The notes beneath the pieces are model-generated. The model was not told the DNA's origin. It was given only the letters and a program-made list of their open reading frames with translations, and ran no database searches. A stretch of 29,832 nucleotides of DNA, taken from DATKQI01 sp035532755. Lineage in GTDB: Bacteria; Pseudomonadota; Alphaproteobacteria; Acetobacterales; Acetobacteraceae. The translations under genes were made by a program, and so were the position numbers. Positions 22,883 to 29,832 of the stretch are shown in pieces. The stretch is from positions 1-29,832 of the forward strand of contig DATKQI010000159.1 in NCBI GenBank assembly GCA_035532755.1, in the 5' to 3' direction. Numbering within the stretch: the stretch's first letter is position 1; the number at the start of each line of letters is the position of its first letter.

Positions 22883-23976
22883 CCACCCGCGCGGCCAGCG
22901 CGCCGGCCATGAACGCGTCCAGATCGCCATCCAGTACCGCGGCCGGGTTGCCCTTCTCCACGCCCGTGCGCAGGTCCTTCACGAGCTGATAGGGGGCGAG
23001 CACATAGCTGCGGATCTGGTGGCCCCAGCCGATATCGGTCTTGGCCGCCGCCACCGCGCTGGCCTCGGCCTCGCGCTTCTGCAACTCCGCCTCGTACAGC
23101 CGGGCGCGGAGCATATCCATGGCGATCGCCCGGTTGCGGTGCTGGCTGCGGTCGGTCTGGCAGGCGACGATGATGCCGCTGGGAACATGGGTGATGCGGA
23201 TCGCGCTCTCGGTCTTGTTCACATGCTGCCCGCCCGCGCCGGAGCTGCGGAAGGTGTCCACCTTCAGGTCGGCGTCGCGGATCTCGATGTCGATGCTGTC
23301 GTCCACCACCGGATAGACCCACACGCTCGCGAAGCTGGTCTGCCGCCGCGCCGCCGCGTCGAACGGGCTGATCCGCACCAGCCGGTGCACGCCCGCCTCG
23401 GTCTTGAGCCAGCCATAGGCAGACGGGCCGGAGACCATCAATGTCGCGGACTTGATGCCGGCCTGCTCGCCTTCGCTCTGCTCCAGGAGCTGCACCTTGT
23501 AGCCGTGCTGCTCCGCCCAGCGCGTGTACATGCGCATCAGCATCTCGGCCCAGTCCTGCGCCTCGGTGCCGCCGGCGCCGGCGTTGATCTCCACATAGGC
23601 GTCGTTGCCGTCGGCCTCGCCGGACAGCAGGCTCTCGATCTCGCGGCGCTTCGCCTCCCCGGCCAGCGTGCGCAGGCTTTCCACCCCGTCGGCCACCATC
23701 GCCGCGTCGCCCTCGGCCTCGGCGAGTTCGATCAGCCCGACCGCGTCCGCCACCTCCGCCTCCAGGCGCTGCACGCCCTCGGTCCGGCCGGCCAGACGGT
23801 TGCGCTCCCGCAGCACGCCCTGGGCGGCGGCGGCGTCGTTCCACAACGCGGGGTCCTCGGCGCGGGCGTTCAGCTCCGCAAGGCGGGCAAGCGCGGCATC
23901 CCAGTCAAAGATGCCTCCTCAGCAGCGCGACGGACTGCCTGATCTGTTCGTGAAGGGAATCGGATTCTGCGGACAT
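22845..23976 (-). CDS. prfB: Peptide chain release factor 2, with programmed +1 frameshift
   Basis: RF2 ends translation at UGA and UAA. The gene is in two frames. ATG 23976 reads 23 codons to CTT (23910-23908), where an in-frame TGA (23907-23905) stops it. Skipping the T at 23907 continues GAC-TGG-GAT to the stop at 22845. The full product is 376 residues, normal for RF2. It has the UGA-reading tripeptide SPF at 203-205 and the catalytic GGQ at 248-250 (GAGGQHVNKTESAIRITH). Only the second part appears if the shift is ignored, and it then seems to start near TTG 23846 inside the first domain. The gene begins 9 nt after the mrcA stop and is co-transcribed with cell-wall genes. Confidence 0.95.
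23905..23919 (-). promoter_or_regulatory. Programmed +1 frameshift signal of prfB
   Basis: Read on minus: AGGAGG (23919-23914), CAT, CTT (23910-23908), TGA (23907-23905), then C. This is the classical RF2 autoregulation signal: a Shine-Dalgarno-like hexamer three bases before the slippery CTT and a UGA in poor context. When RF2 is scarce, ribosomes pause at UGA and shift forward, making more RF2. Confidence 0.95.
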
Positions 23977-23984
23977 GGCGGCGG

Positions 23985-26624
23985 CTAATACAGCCCGCCC
24001 AAGGTGGTGTCGAGACTCCCGCCCGAGGACGATGCGGACGATGCGGCCGGCCCGACGGGCCCGCCGCCCGTCGATGCGAGGTCGCCCGCATTCGTCCCGC
24101 CGCCTCCGCCGGCTCCTCCCCCATTCTGGGGCTGCCCGGTCTTGAACGCCTCGGTCGCGCCGCCCGCGCTCGACAGCACCACGCCCGGCGGCACCGGGAA
24201 TTGCAGCACCGGCCGGTTCTTCAGCGCCACGCGCATGAAGCGGTTCCAGATCGGCGCTGCCACCAGCGCGCCCTGCTGGTTGTTCCCCAGGGTGTGCGGC
24301 GTGTCGAAGCCGACCCAGACGGAGGTGACGAGATCGGGGGTGAAGCCGGTGAACCAGGCATCCAGCCAGTTGTTGGTGGTGCCCGTCTTGCCGGCGATCG
24401 GGCGGTTGGTCAGCCCGATGACGGCCGGGGTGCCGGTGCCGCGCTCCACCACGCCGCGCATCATCGTCACCGTCTGGAAGGTGCTTGCGGCGTCGGCGAT
24501 GCGCTTGCGGTTGCTGATCAGCTCCGGCGGGGTGTCCACCGTCCCCGAGCAGGTCGGGCAGGACAGGTGCGGGGCCAGGTACAGCATGTTGCCGTTGCGG
24601 TCCTCCACGCTGTCGATCAGCGTGGGCGTCACCTTCAGCCCGCCCACGTCGAGCGAGGCATAGGCCGCGGCGAGGTGCAGCACCGTGGTGTCAATCGCTC
24701 CCAGCGCGATCGGATACAGCAGCGGCACGTGCTTTGCCACGCCGAACGCCTCGGCGTTCTTCGCGATCGGCGCGAGCCCGATCTGCTGGGCAAGATGCAG
24801 CGTGGCGAGGTTGAGCGACTGCTCCAGCGCTTCATGGATCGGCACCGGCCCCAGGAAGCCCGCTTCATAGTCCCCCGGCCGGTACTGGCCGGCCGCGCCC
24901 ATGTTCTCCACGAACGGGGCGTCGAGAATGATGGAATCCGGCGTCAGCCCCGCCTGCATCGCGGTCAGGTAGGCAAAGGGCTTGAATCCGCTGCCCGGCT
25001 GACGCTGGGCCTGGATCGCCCGATCGAACTGGCTGCGGCCGAAGCTCCAACCGCCCGACAGCGCGAGCACCCGCCCGGTGATCGGGTCGAGCGAGACCAG
25101 CGCGCCCTCCACCGTGGGCACCTGCCGCAGGACCAGCCGTGGCGCGGCATTTGTCTTCGCGCCCGCCTTCGCACCCGTCTTCGGGCTTGGCGCAACCTGC
25201 TGCACCATCACCACGTCACCCGGCCGCATCACGTCCGCCATGGTGCGCGGCGCCGGTCCAAGGCCATTCTTCAGGTGCCGCCGCGCCCAGCCGACCGACG
25301 CCAGCGTCAGCGTGCCGCTGCGTGTCAGCGGCTTCGCCGCCGTGCTGCCGGCGCCGAGCCAGCCGAGCGTGGCCGCCGCGGGCGTGCTGTGCAGCACCAT
25401 CGCCAGCCGCCAGGTCTTCAGTATCCCGCGCGGGGGGGGCACCTTGGCCAGCAGGCTCGGCCAGTCGGGCGGGGTCAGCGGCCCGCTGCCGAGATGCGTC
25501 ACCGGCCCGCGCCAGCCCTGCTCGCGCTTGTCATAGGCCATCAGCCCCCAGCGCAGCGCGTCCTCGGCCGCGGTCTGGAGTTTCGGATCGAGGCTGGTAT
25601 GCACCACCAGCCCGCCCTCCGTGGTCGTCTGCAAGCCGAACCGCCGGATCAGTTCGCGCTTCACGGCATCGGCGAAATACTGCCCGCCCGCCACCGTCGC
25701 CGGTGCGTGCGCCGCCTTCGGGATGATCGGCTGGGCGTTGGCCGCATCGGCCTCGGCCTTGGTGATCGCACCGTCTTCCAGCATCCGCCGCAGCACCCAG
25801 TCGCGCCGGTTGCGCGCCGCGTTCGGGTGGTTGAACGCATCGTAATAGGTCGGCGCCTTGGGCAGGGAGGCGAGGGTGGCGTCCTCGGCCAGCGTCAGCT
25901 TGTCGAGCGGTTTGTCGAAATAGGCCTGCGCGGCGGCGGCCACGCCATAGGCGCCCTGGCCCAGGTAGATCTCGTTCAGGTAGATCTCCAGGATGCGCTG
26001 CTTGCTCATCGCCTGGGTGATGCGCAGCGCCAGGATCGCCTCGCGGATCTTGCGGCTCAGCGTCACGTGGTCGTTCAGCAGCATGTTCTTCGCCACCTGC
26101 TGGGTGATGGTCGAAGCGCCGATCGGCCGCTTGCCGCGCGCCACCAGCGAGATGTCGGTCACCGCCGCGCGTGCGATCGCCAGCGGGTCGATCCCGGGGT
26201 TGTTCCAGTAGTTGCGGTCCTCCGCCGAGACGAAGGCCTGCCGCAGTTGCGGCGGGATCTGGGCGAAGGGGGTGAAGATGCGCCGCTGCGTGGCCAGTTC
26301 GGCCAGCAGTTTCATGTTGCCGGCATACACCCGGCTCATCACCGGCGGCTGATAGGTGCGCAGCCCGTCCACGCTCGGCAGCCCGGACGCGTAATAGCGG
26401 TACGTGCCATAGGCGCCCACCGCGCCCAGCACCAGCACCACGCCGGCCAGCGTGAGCAGCCCGCGCAGCGCGCGCGCCGCCGCCCGGCCGCCGCCGGCCG
26501 CGCCGCGCTTGCGGCCGGAGCCGCGTTCGGGGCCACCCGGGGGCGGAGGCGGCGCCTTCCGCCCGCGCTTCGGCGCGCGGTCGGATGGGGTCAGTCGGTC
26601 GCGAGCGGTCAGGGGCCCGGTCAT
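23985..26624 (-). CDS. mrcA: Penicillin-binding protein 1A (class A bifunctional PBP)
   Basis: This bifunctional enzyme polymerises and cross-links peptidoglycan. The 879-residue product has a basic, proline-rich cytoplasmic head (1-50) and one membrane helix (about 52-74). The GT51 domain has the catalytic Glu 135 in FVSAEDRNYW and GASTITQQVAKN at 169-180. An inserted OB-like region carries the lysine/alanine stretch PKTGAKAGAKTNA. The transpeptidase has SGFK with Ser 545, SLN at 603-605 and KTGT from Lys 746. The C-terminal tail is a glycine/serine-rich, probably disordered extension ending GGLY. AAGGA lies before ATG 26624. It follows amiC and precedes prfB by 9 nt, a common alphaproteobacterial order. 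Confidence 0.96.
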   Translation of the reverse strand: MTGPLTARDRLTPSDRAPKRGRKAPPPPPGGPERGSGRKRGAAGGGRAAARALRGLLTLAGVVLVLGAVGAYGTYRYYASGLPSVDGLRTYQPPVMSRVYAGNMKLLAELATQRRIFTPFAQIPPQLRQAFVSAEDRNYWNNPGIDPLAIARAAVTDISLVARGKRPIGASTITQQVAKNMLLNDHVTLSRKIREAILALRITQAMSKQRILEIYLNEIYLGQGAYGVAAAAQAYFDKPLDKLTLAEDATLASLPKAPTYYDAFNHPNAARNRRDWVLRRMLEDGAITKAEADAANAQPIIPKAAHAPATVAGGQYFADAVKRELIRRFGLQTTTEGGLVVHTSLDPKLQTAAEDALRWGLMAYDKREQGWRGPVTHLGSGPLTPPDWPSLLAKVPPPRGILKTWRLAMVLHSTPAAATLGWLGAGSTAAKPLTRSGTLTLASVGWARRHLKNGLGPAPRTMADVMRPGDVVMVQQVAPSPKTGAKAGAKTNAAPRLVLRQVPTVEGALVSLDPITGRVLALSGGWSFGRSQFDRAIQAQRQPGSGFKPFAYLTAMQAGLTPDSIILDAPFVENMGAAGQYRPGDYEAGFLGPVPIHEALEQSLNLATLHLAQQIGLAPIAKNAEAFGVAKHVPLLYPIALGAIDTTVLHLAAAYASLDVGGLKVTPTLIDSVEDRNGNMLYLAPHLSCPTCSGTVDTPPELISNRKRIADAASTFQTVTMMRGVVERGTGTPAVIGLTNRPIAGKTGTTNNWLDAWFTGFTPDLVTSVWVGFDTPHTLGNNQQGALVAAPIWNRFMRVALKNRPVLQFPVPPGVVLSSAGGATEAFKTGQPQNGGGAGGGGGTNAGDLASTGGGPVGPAASSASSSGGSLDTTLGGLY

Positions 26625-26755
26625 GGCCTATCCTTCAGCGGCATCGAGCCGGTTGCCTCGGTGTGGCGTGCATCCGGCCGTTATATGGCGAAGCAGGGGG
26701 CTTGGCGCCAGTGCCGAAGGCGGGGCAGGGTTTCGCGGCAAGCCCGGCGGCCGCG

Positions 26756-27607
26756 TCAGCCCGCCATCCGGGTCACGCGATGGGCCACGAACCAGGCATC
26801 CACCGCGCTTTTCATCGCCGCGGCGATGCGCATCCGGTGCGCCACCGTGCGCAGCTCCATCTCGTCGCGCAGGTTGGACATGAAGCCCATCTCCACCAGC
26901 ACGCTCGGGATCTCCGCCGATTTCAGCACCACGAAGGCGGCGTGGCGGGCGGGGTTGGCCAGCAGCTTCACATCGTTGCCCAGGTTGCGCACCATGTCCT
27001 GCTGGAGCGTGGCCGAGCCCACCCGCGTCTCCTGCTGCACAAGGCTCGCCAGGATCTGCGCGACCTGCGGGGATACGCCGTGGAACCCTGGGCCGGCGAA
27101 GCGATCCGATGCGTTCTCGGTCGCGGCAAGCTGGGCGGTCTGCGCGTCGGATGCGGTGTTGGACAGGGTGTACACGCTCGCGCCGCGCACCTGGTGGTCG
27201 TAGATCGCATCGGCGTGCATGGAGACGAACAGCGTGGCGTTGTTCTGCTGGGCGATCCCCACCCGCGTCTCCAGCGGGATGAAGATGTCCTTCCAGCGCG
27301 TCATCATCACCCGGTAGCCGCTCTGCTCCAGCACCCGTTTCAGGTCGTAGGCGGCATCGAGCGCGATGTGCTTCTCATAAGTGCCGGATACGCCGATCGC
27401 GCCGGGGTCCCGCCCGCCGTGGCCGGGGTCGAGCATCACCAGCGGCGGCAGTTTGCGCCCGGGCGGGCGTGGGGGCGGTGGGGGTGGCAGCGGCAGGCCG
27501 GGCGGACGCGGCGCGGCGGCGCGCGCCAGCGCCGCCTGCATCCAGACGGGAAGAACGAAACTGGCCCGCACCCCGGCGCCCAGCAGGACTCTGCGATGGA
27601 TCACCAT
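26756..27607 (-). CDS. amiC: N-acetylmuramoyl-L-alanine amidase (Amidase_3, AmiC-like)
   Basis: This zinc amidase cleaves the bond between muramic acid and the stem peptide during daughter-cell separation. The 283-residue product has an N-terminal export signal with a twin-arginine look (HRRVLLGAG at 4-11) ending near residue 30. A proline-rich linker (about 33-55, six prolines in a row) follows, then the catalytic domain. Zinc ligands are His 63 (LDPGHGGRDPG), Glu 78 (YEKHI) and His 131 (VSMHADA), with catalytic Glu 239 (VEMGFMSN). No AMIN localisation domain is present, so the protein is a short form. It is the first gene of the minus-strand cell-wall operon, divergent from rne. The gap of 131 nt to mrcA may hold a second promoter. 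Confidence 0.94.
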   Translation of the reverse strand: MVIHRRVLLGAGVRASFVLPVWMQAALARAAAPRPPGLPLPPPPPPRPPGRKLPPLVMLDPGHGGRDPGAIGVSGTYEKHIALDAAYDLKRVLEQSGYRVMMTRWKDIFIPLETRVGIAQQNNATLFVSMHADAIYDHQVRGASVYTLSNTASDAQTAQLAATENASDRFAGPGFHGVSPQVAQILASLVQQETRVGSATLQQDMVRNLGNDVKLLANPARHAAFVVLKSAEIPSVLVEMGFMSNLRDEMELRTVAHRMRIAAAMKSAVDAWFVAHRVTRMAG

Positions 27608-28179
27608 GGAAGCCGTTCTTAATACACAACCTCCGGGAATGCACGTTTCTTGTTGATTACGGGCACTTCATCCCCATTTCATCTTCGGCCACCCAGGACC
27701 GCGTACCAGATCGCGCAGCGGCCGTGCCCTTGCGAAGGGGGGCGGTTTGGGCCATGGTCCCCAGGCGTCGATGACGTGAGTGGGGAGTGCGCGGCAGGAC
27801 CGCCGTTTCCCGGGAGCGCCTGGCGGCTGGTCCGCCGGCCTGCGTCATCGCCCGGGTCGCGCGGTTCGCGCGCCGGGGTTGCCCATGCCGGGACCAGGCT
27901 GCACGACGCCCGAAAGATGGCGGTGCGGGCGGTTCGGCGGGTGGCTCGCAGACTCTTCACCGGGGCCGCGTCCGTCATGGGCGGTTGGCCCGATCGTCAG
28001 GGAATCGATGCGCTTCGCGCTCTCCGCCTTCCATATGCCCGCTTTTCATATGACGGCATTCCGCGCGGCGCGTCCCTCTCTTTCGCGAGCGGGCGGCCCT
28101 TCTCTCGCAATCGTTTCACGCCGCCGGCATCGTCCGGCGGCCGCGTCCCTGTACAGGGCGCGCCGGAGTTCAGTACTTC
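27608..28179 (+). other. 572-nt intergenic region, probable long rne leader
   Basis: There is no convincing gene here: the frames that stay open have no family-like sequence and no good ribosome sites. The left 60 bases are AT-richer and should hold the divergent promoters of amiC and rne, though I find no clear -35/-10 pair. A strong hairpin lies at 27851-27877 (CCCGG, bulged GT, CGCGCG, loop GTT, CGCGCG, CCGGG). GGAG at 28165-28168 is the rne ribosome binding site. Long structured leaders that let RNase E control its own mRNA are known in E. coli. A similar role here is inference. Confidence 0.5.
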
Positions 28180-29832
28180 ATGAGCAAGCGCATGTTGATC
28201 GACGCCACGCACGCGGAAGAAACCCGCGTCGTGGTGCTGGATGGGAACAGGCTTGAAGATTTCGACGTCGAGACATCGACCAAGAAGCAGATCAAGGGGA
28301 ACATCTACCTCGCCAAGATCGTCCGCGTAGAACCCAGCCTGCAGGCGGCGTTCGTCGAATACGGCGGCAACCGCCACGGCTTCCTCGCCTTCGGCGAGAT
28401 CCATCCGGATTATTACCAGATCCCGGTCGCCGACCGGCAGCGCCTGCTGGCGCAGGAGGCCGAGGAAGCCCGCGCCGAGGAAGCGGCGGAAGATGCCGCC
28501 GAGGCCGCCGGCACCGCCCGGCCCGCGGCGATCGCCACCGAGACCGTCAGCGCCGAAATGCCGGCGGACGATGCCCAGCTTGGCGATGCCCAGCCTGGCG
28601 ATGCCGAGCCGGGCGATCATTCGGAAGCCGACGCGCCAATCGATTCCGGCACGGACATGGGCGTCGACGAAGGCGCCGACTCCGGCATGGATACGAGCGC
28701 CGACCCCGGCGACGGCAGTTCCCGGATCCGCACGGTCGAGGCCGACGCCCCGCCGCCGGAAACGGTCGGCGGCGAGGCCGACACGGGCGAGGATGCGCAT
28801 GAGCGCCGGGCGCCGCGCAATTTCCAGCGCCACTACAAGATTCAGGAGGTGATCCACCGCCGCCAGATCATCCTGGTGCAGGTGGTGAAGGAGGAGCGCG
28901 GCACGAAGGGCGCGGCGCTGACCACCTTCCTCTCGCTCGCCGGCCGATTCAGCGTGCTGATGCCCAATTCCCCCCGCGGCGGCGGCGTCTCCCGCAAGAT
29001 CACCTCGGCGGCCGACCGCAAGCGGCTGAAGGACGTGATCGCCGAACTCGGCATGCCCGACGGGATGGGCCTGATCGTGCGCACCGCCGGGGCGAACCGC
29101 CCGAAGGCGGAGATCAAGCGCGATTGCGAATACCTGCTGCGGCTGTGGGACGACATCCGCGAGCACACGCTGCAATCCATCGCGCCCGCGCTGATCTACG
29201 AGGAAGCGAGCCTGATCAAGCGCTCCATCCGCGACGTGTACACGCGCGACGTGGACGAGGTGCTGGTGGACGGAGAAGATGGCTGGAAGGCGGCGCGGGA
29301 CTTCATGCGCATGCTGATGCCCACGCATGCGAAGAAGGTTCAGCTCTGGACCGATCCGGCCCAGCCGCTGTTCGCGCGCAGCCAGGTCGAGGACCAGCTC
29401 GACGCGATGATGAGCCCGACGGTGCAGCTCAAATCCGGCGGCTACCTCGTGATCAACCAGGCGGAGGCCCTGGTCGCGATCGACGTGAACTCCGGCCGCG
29501 CCACGCGGGAGCGCAACATCGAGGAGACGGCGCTGCGCACCAACCTGGAAGCGGCCGACGAGGCCGCCCGCCAGTTGCGCCTGCGCGACCTCGCCGGGCT
29601 GATCGTGATCGACTTCATCGACATGGAGTCGAAGAAGCACAACGCGATGGTGGAACGGCGGCTGAAGGACGCCCTCAAGACCGACCGCGCGCGCATCCAG
29701 GTCGGCCATATCAGCCATTTCGGCCTGCTGGAGATGAGCCGCCAGCGGCTGCGCCCCTCGCTTGCCGAAACCAGCTTCGTCACCTGCCCGCATTGCGGCG
29801 GGCTCGGCCATGTGCGCAGCACCGAAAGTGCC
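28180..29832 (+). CDS. rne: Ribonuclease E/G family endoribonuclease, 3' end beyond the window
   Basis: RNase E is the main endonuclease of mRNA decay and rRNA/tRNA processing and the core of the degradosome. The 551 visible residues contain MSKRMLIDATHAEETRVVVLD without its last residue, then an S1 domain split by an acidic insertion of about 125 residues (86-212). The RNase H-like and 5'-sensor parts follow, with GRFSVLMPNSPRGGGVSRKI and IKRDCEYLLRLW. The DNase-I-like catalytic domain has Asp 435 (AIDVNSGR) and Asp 478 (VIDFIDME). The zinc-link CPHCGG is at 536-541. The reading frame is open to the last base, so the C-terminal scaffold is missing from view. An S1 insertion is common in alphaproteobacterial RNase E. 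ATG 28180 has GGAG 11 nt upstream. Confidence 0.95.
   Translation, partial: MSKRMLIDATHAEETRVVVLDGNRLEDFDVETSTKKQIKGNIYLAKIVRVEPSLQAAFVEYGGNRHGFLAFGEIHPDYYQIPVADRQRLLAQEAEEARAEEAAEDAAEAAGTARPAAIATETVSAEMPADDAQLGDAQPGDAEPGDHSEADAPIDSGTDMGVDEGADSGMDTSADPGDGSSRIRTVEADAPPPETVGGEADTGEDAHERRAPRNFQRHYKIQEVIHRRQIILVQVVKEERGTKGAALTTFLSLAGRFSVLMPNSPRGGGVSRKITSAADRKRLKDVIAELGMPDGMGLIVRTAGANRPKAEIKRDCEYLLRLWDDIREHTLQSIAPALIYEEASLIKRSIRDVYTRDVDEVLVDGEDGWKAARDFMRMLMPTHAKKVQLWTDPAQPLFARSQVEDQLDAMMSPTVQLKSGGYLVINQAEALVAIDVNSGRATRERNIEETALRTNLEAADEAARQLRLRDLAGLIVIDFIDMESKKHNAMVERRLKDALKTDRARIQVGHISHFGLLEMSRQRLRPSLAETSFVTCPHCGGLGHVRSTESA
28570..28614 (+). repeat. 15-bp tandem repeat, three units, in the rne S1 insertion
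   Basis: Three near-identical 15-bp units (GATGCCCAGCTTGGC and variants) encode DAQLG-DAQPG-DAEPG. They lie in the acidic, low-complexity insertion and are probably prone to copy-number change by slippage without shifting the frame. Confidence 0.85.

Noticed and set aside
21411..23942. 843-codon open frame on plus across the desaturase promoter, mtgA, DUF423 and prfB
   Set aside because: It crosses regulatory DNA and several genes, has no recognisable domain and is compositionally biased.
24201..27203. 1000-codon open frame on plus, antisense to mrcA and amiC
   Set aside because: Same cause: compositional shadow of genes whose catalytic motifs are all present on the minus strand.
27650..28183. 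177-codon plus-strand frame in the rne leader
   Set aside because: No ribosome site of quality, no domain, unusual composition; more likely untranslated leader.
1..29832. CRISPR arrays, tRNA or rRNA genes, insertion sequences, phage genes, riboswitches
   Set aside because: Looked for and not seen: no regularly spaced repeats, no cloverleaf-like tRNA sequence, no transposase or integrase motifs, and no riboswitch-like leader I can recognise.

Overview
The window is a GC-rich (roughly two-thirds G+C by eye), densely packed piece of an alphaproteobacterial chromosome. Protein sequence style and gene order point to Rhodospirillales, most likely Acetobacteraceae (inference; no 16S or marker search was possible). 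The order nuoM-nuoN-birA-coaX-rnj-DUF1467-proS-lolC/E-lolD-dnaE and the order rne / amiC-mrcA-prfB are both familiar alphaproteobacterial arrangements, so most of the window is core genome rather than an island. I see no insertion sequence, prophage, tRNA, rRNA, CRISPR array or plasmid function.

Layout. (1) 1-5061, plus strand: the tail of the complex I operon (nuoM 3' end, nuoN), then biotin-protein ligase, type III pantothenate kinase, ribonuclease J and a small DUF1467 membrane protein. They are joined by 1-4 nt overlaps or short gaps and read as one transcription unit. (2) 5062-5313: a non-coding interval with a candidate small RNA. It has a long hairpin, an exposed pyrimidine stretch with CCTCCC and a strong intrinsic terminator. 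(3) 5314-9746, plus: a membrane acyltransferase, then proS and the lipoprotein-export pair lolC/E-lolD. (4) 9768-10283, minus: an AT-richer orphan gene I cannot identify. (5) 10410-15332, plus: dnaE (TTG start) followed closely by glpK. (6) 15341-17669: a divergent metabolic group, with a fumarylacetoacetase/hydratase-family enzyme on minus and an SDR dehydrogenase plus an EthD-like protein on plus. (7) 17762-20361, plus: a FIST-domain sensor overlapping a soluble histidine kinase, a plausible two-gene signalling module. (8) 20336-21535, minus: a membrane fatty-acid desaturase behind an operator-like region. (9) 21789-27607, minus: a cell-wall operon amiC-mrcA-prfB-DUF423-mtgA. Its prfB carries the classical +1 programmed frameshift site. 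(10) 27608-29832: a 572-nt leader and the first 551 codons of RNase E, whose S1 domain holds a large acidic insertion.

How the genes fit together: the window combines respiration (nuo), cofactor supply (birA, coaX), RNA turnover (rnj and rne at opposite ends), translation (proS, prfB), replication (dnaE), envelope building (lol, mrcA, mtgA, amiC, acyltransferase, desaturase) and one signalling pair. The items most worth follow-up are the candidate anti-Shine-Dalgarno small RNA at 5185-5276, the FIST/kinase pair, the 20-bp perfect inverted repeat closing mtgA, the paired CACGTG sites before the desaturase, and the unidentified low-GC gene at 9768-10283.
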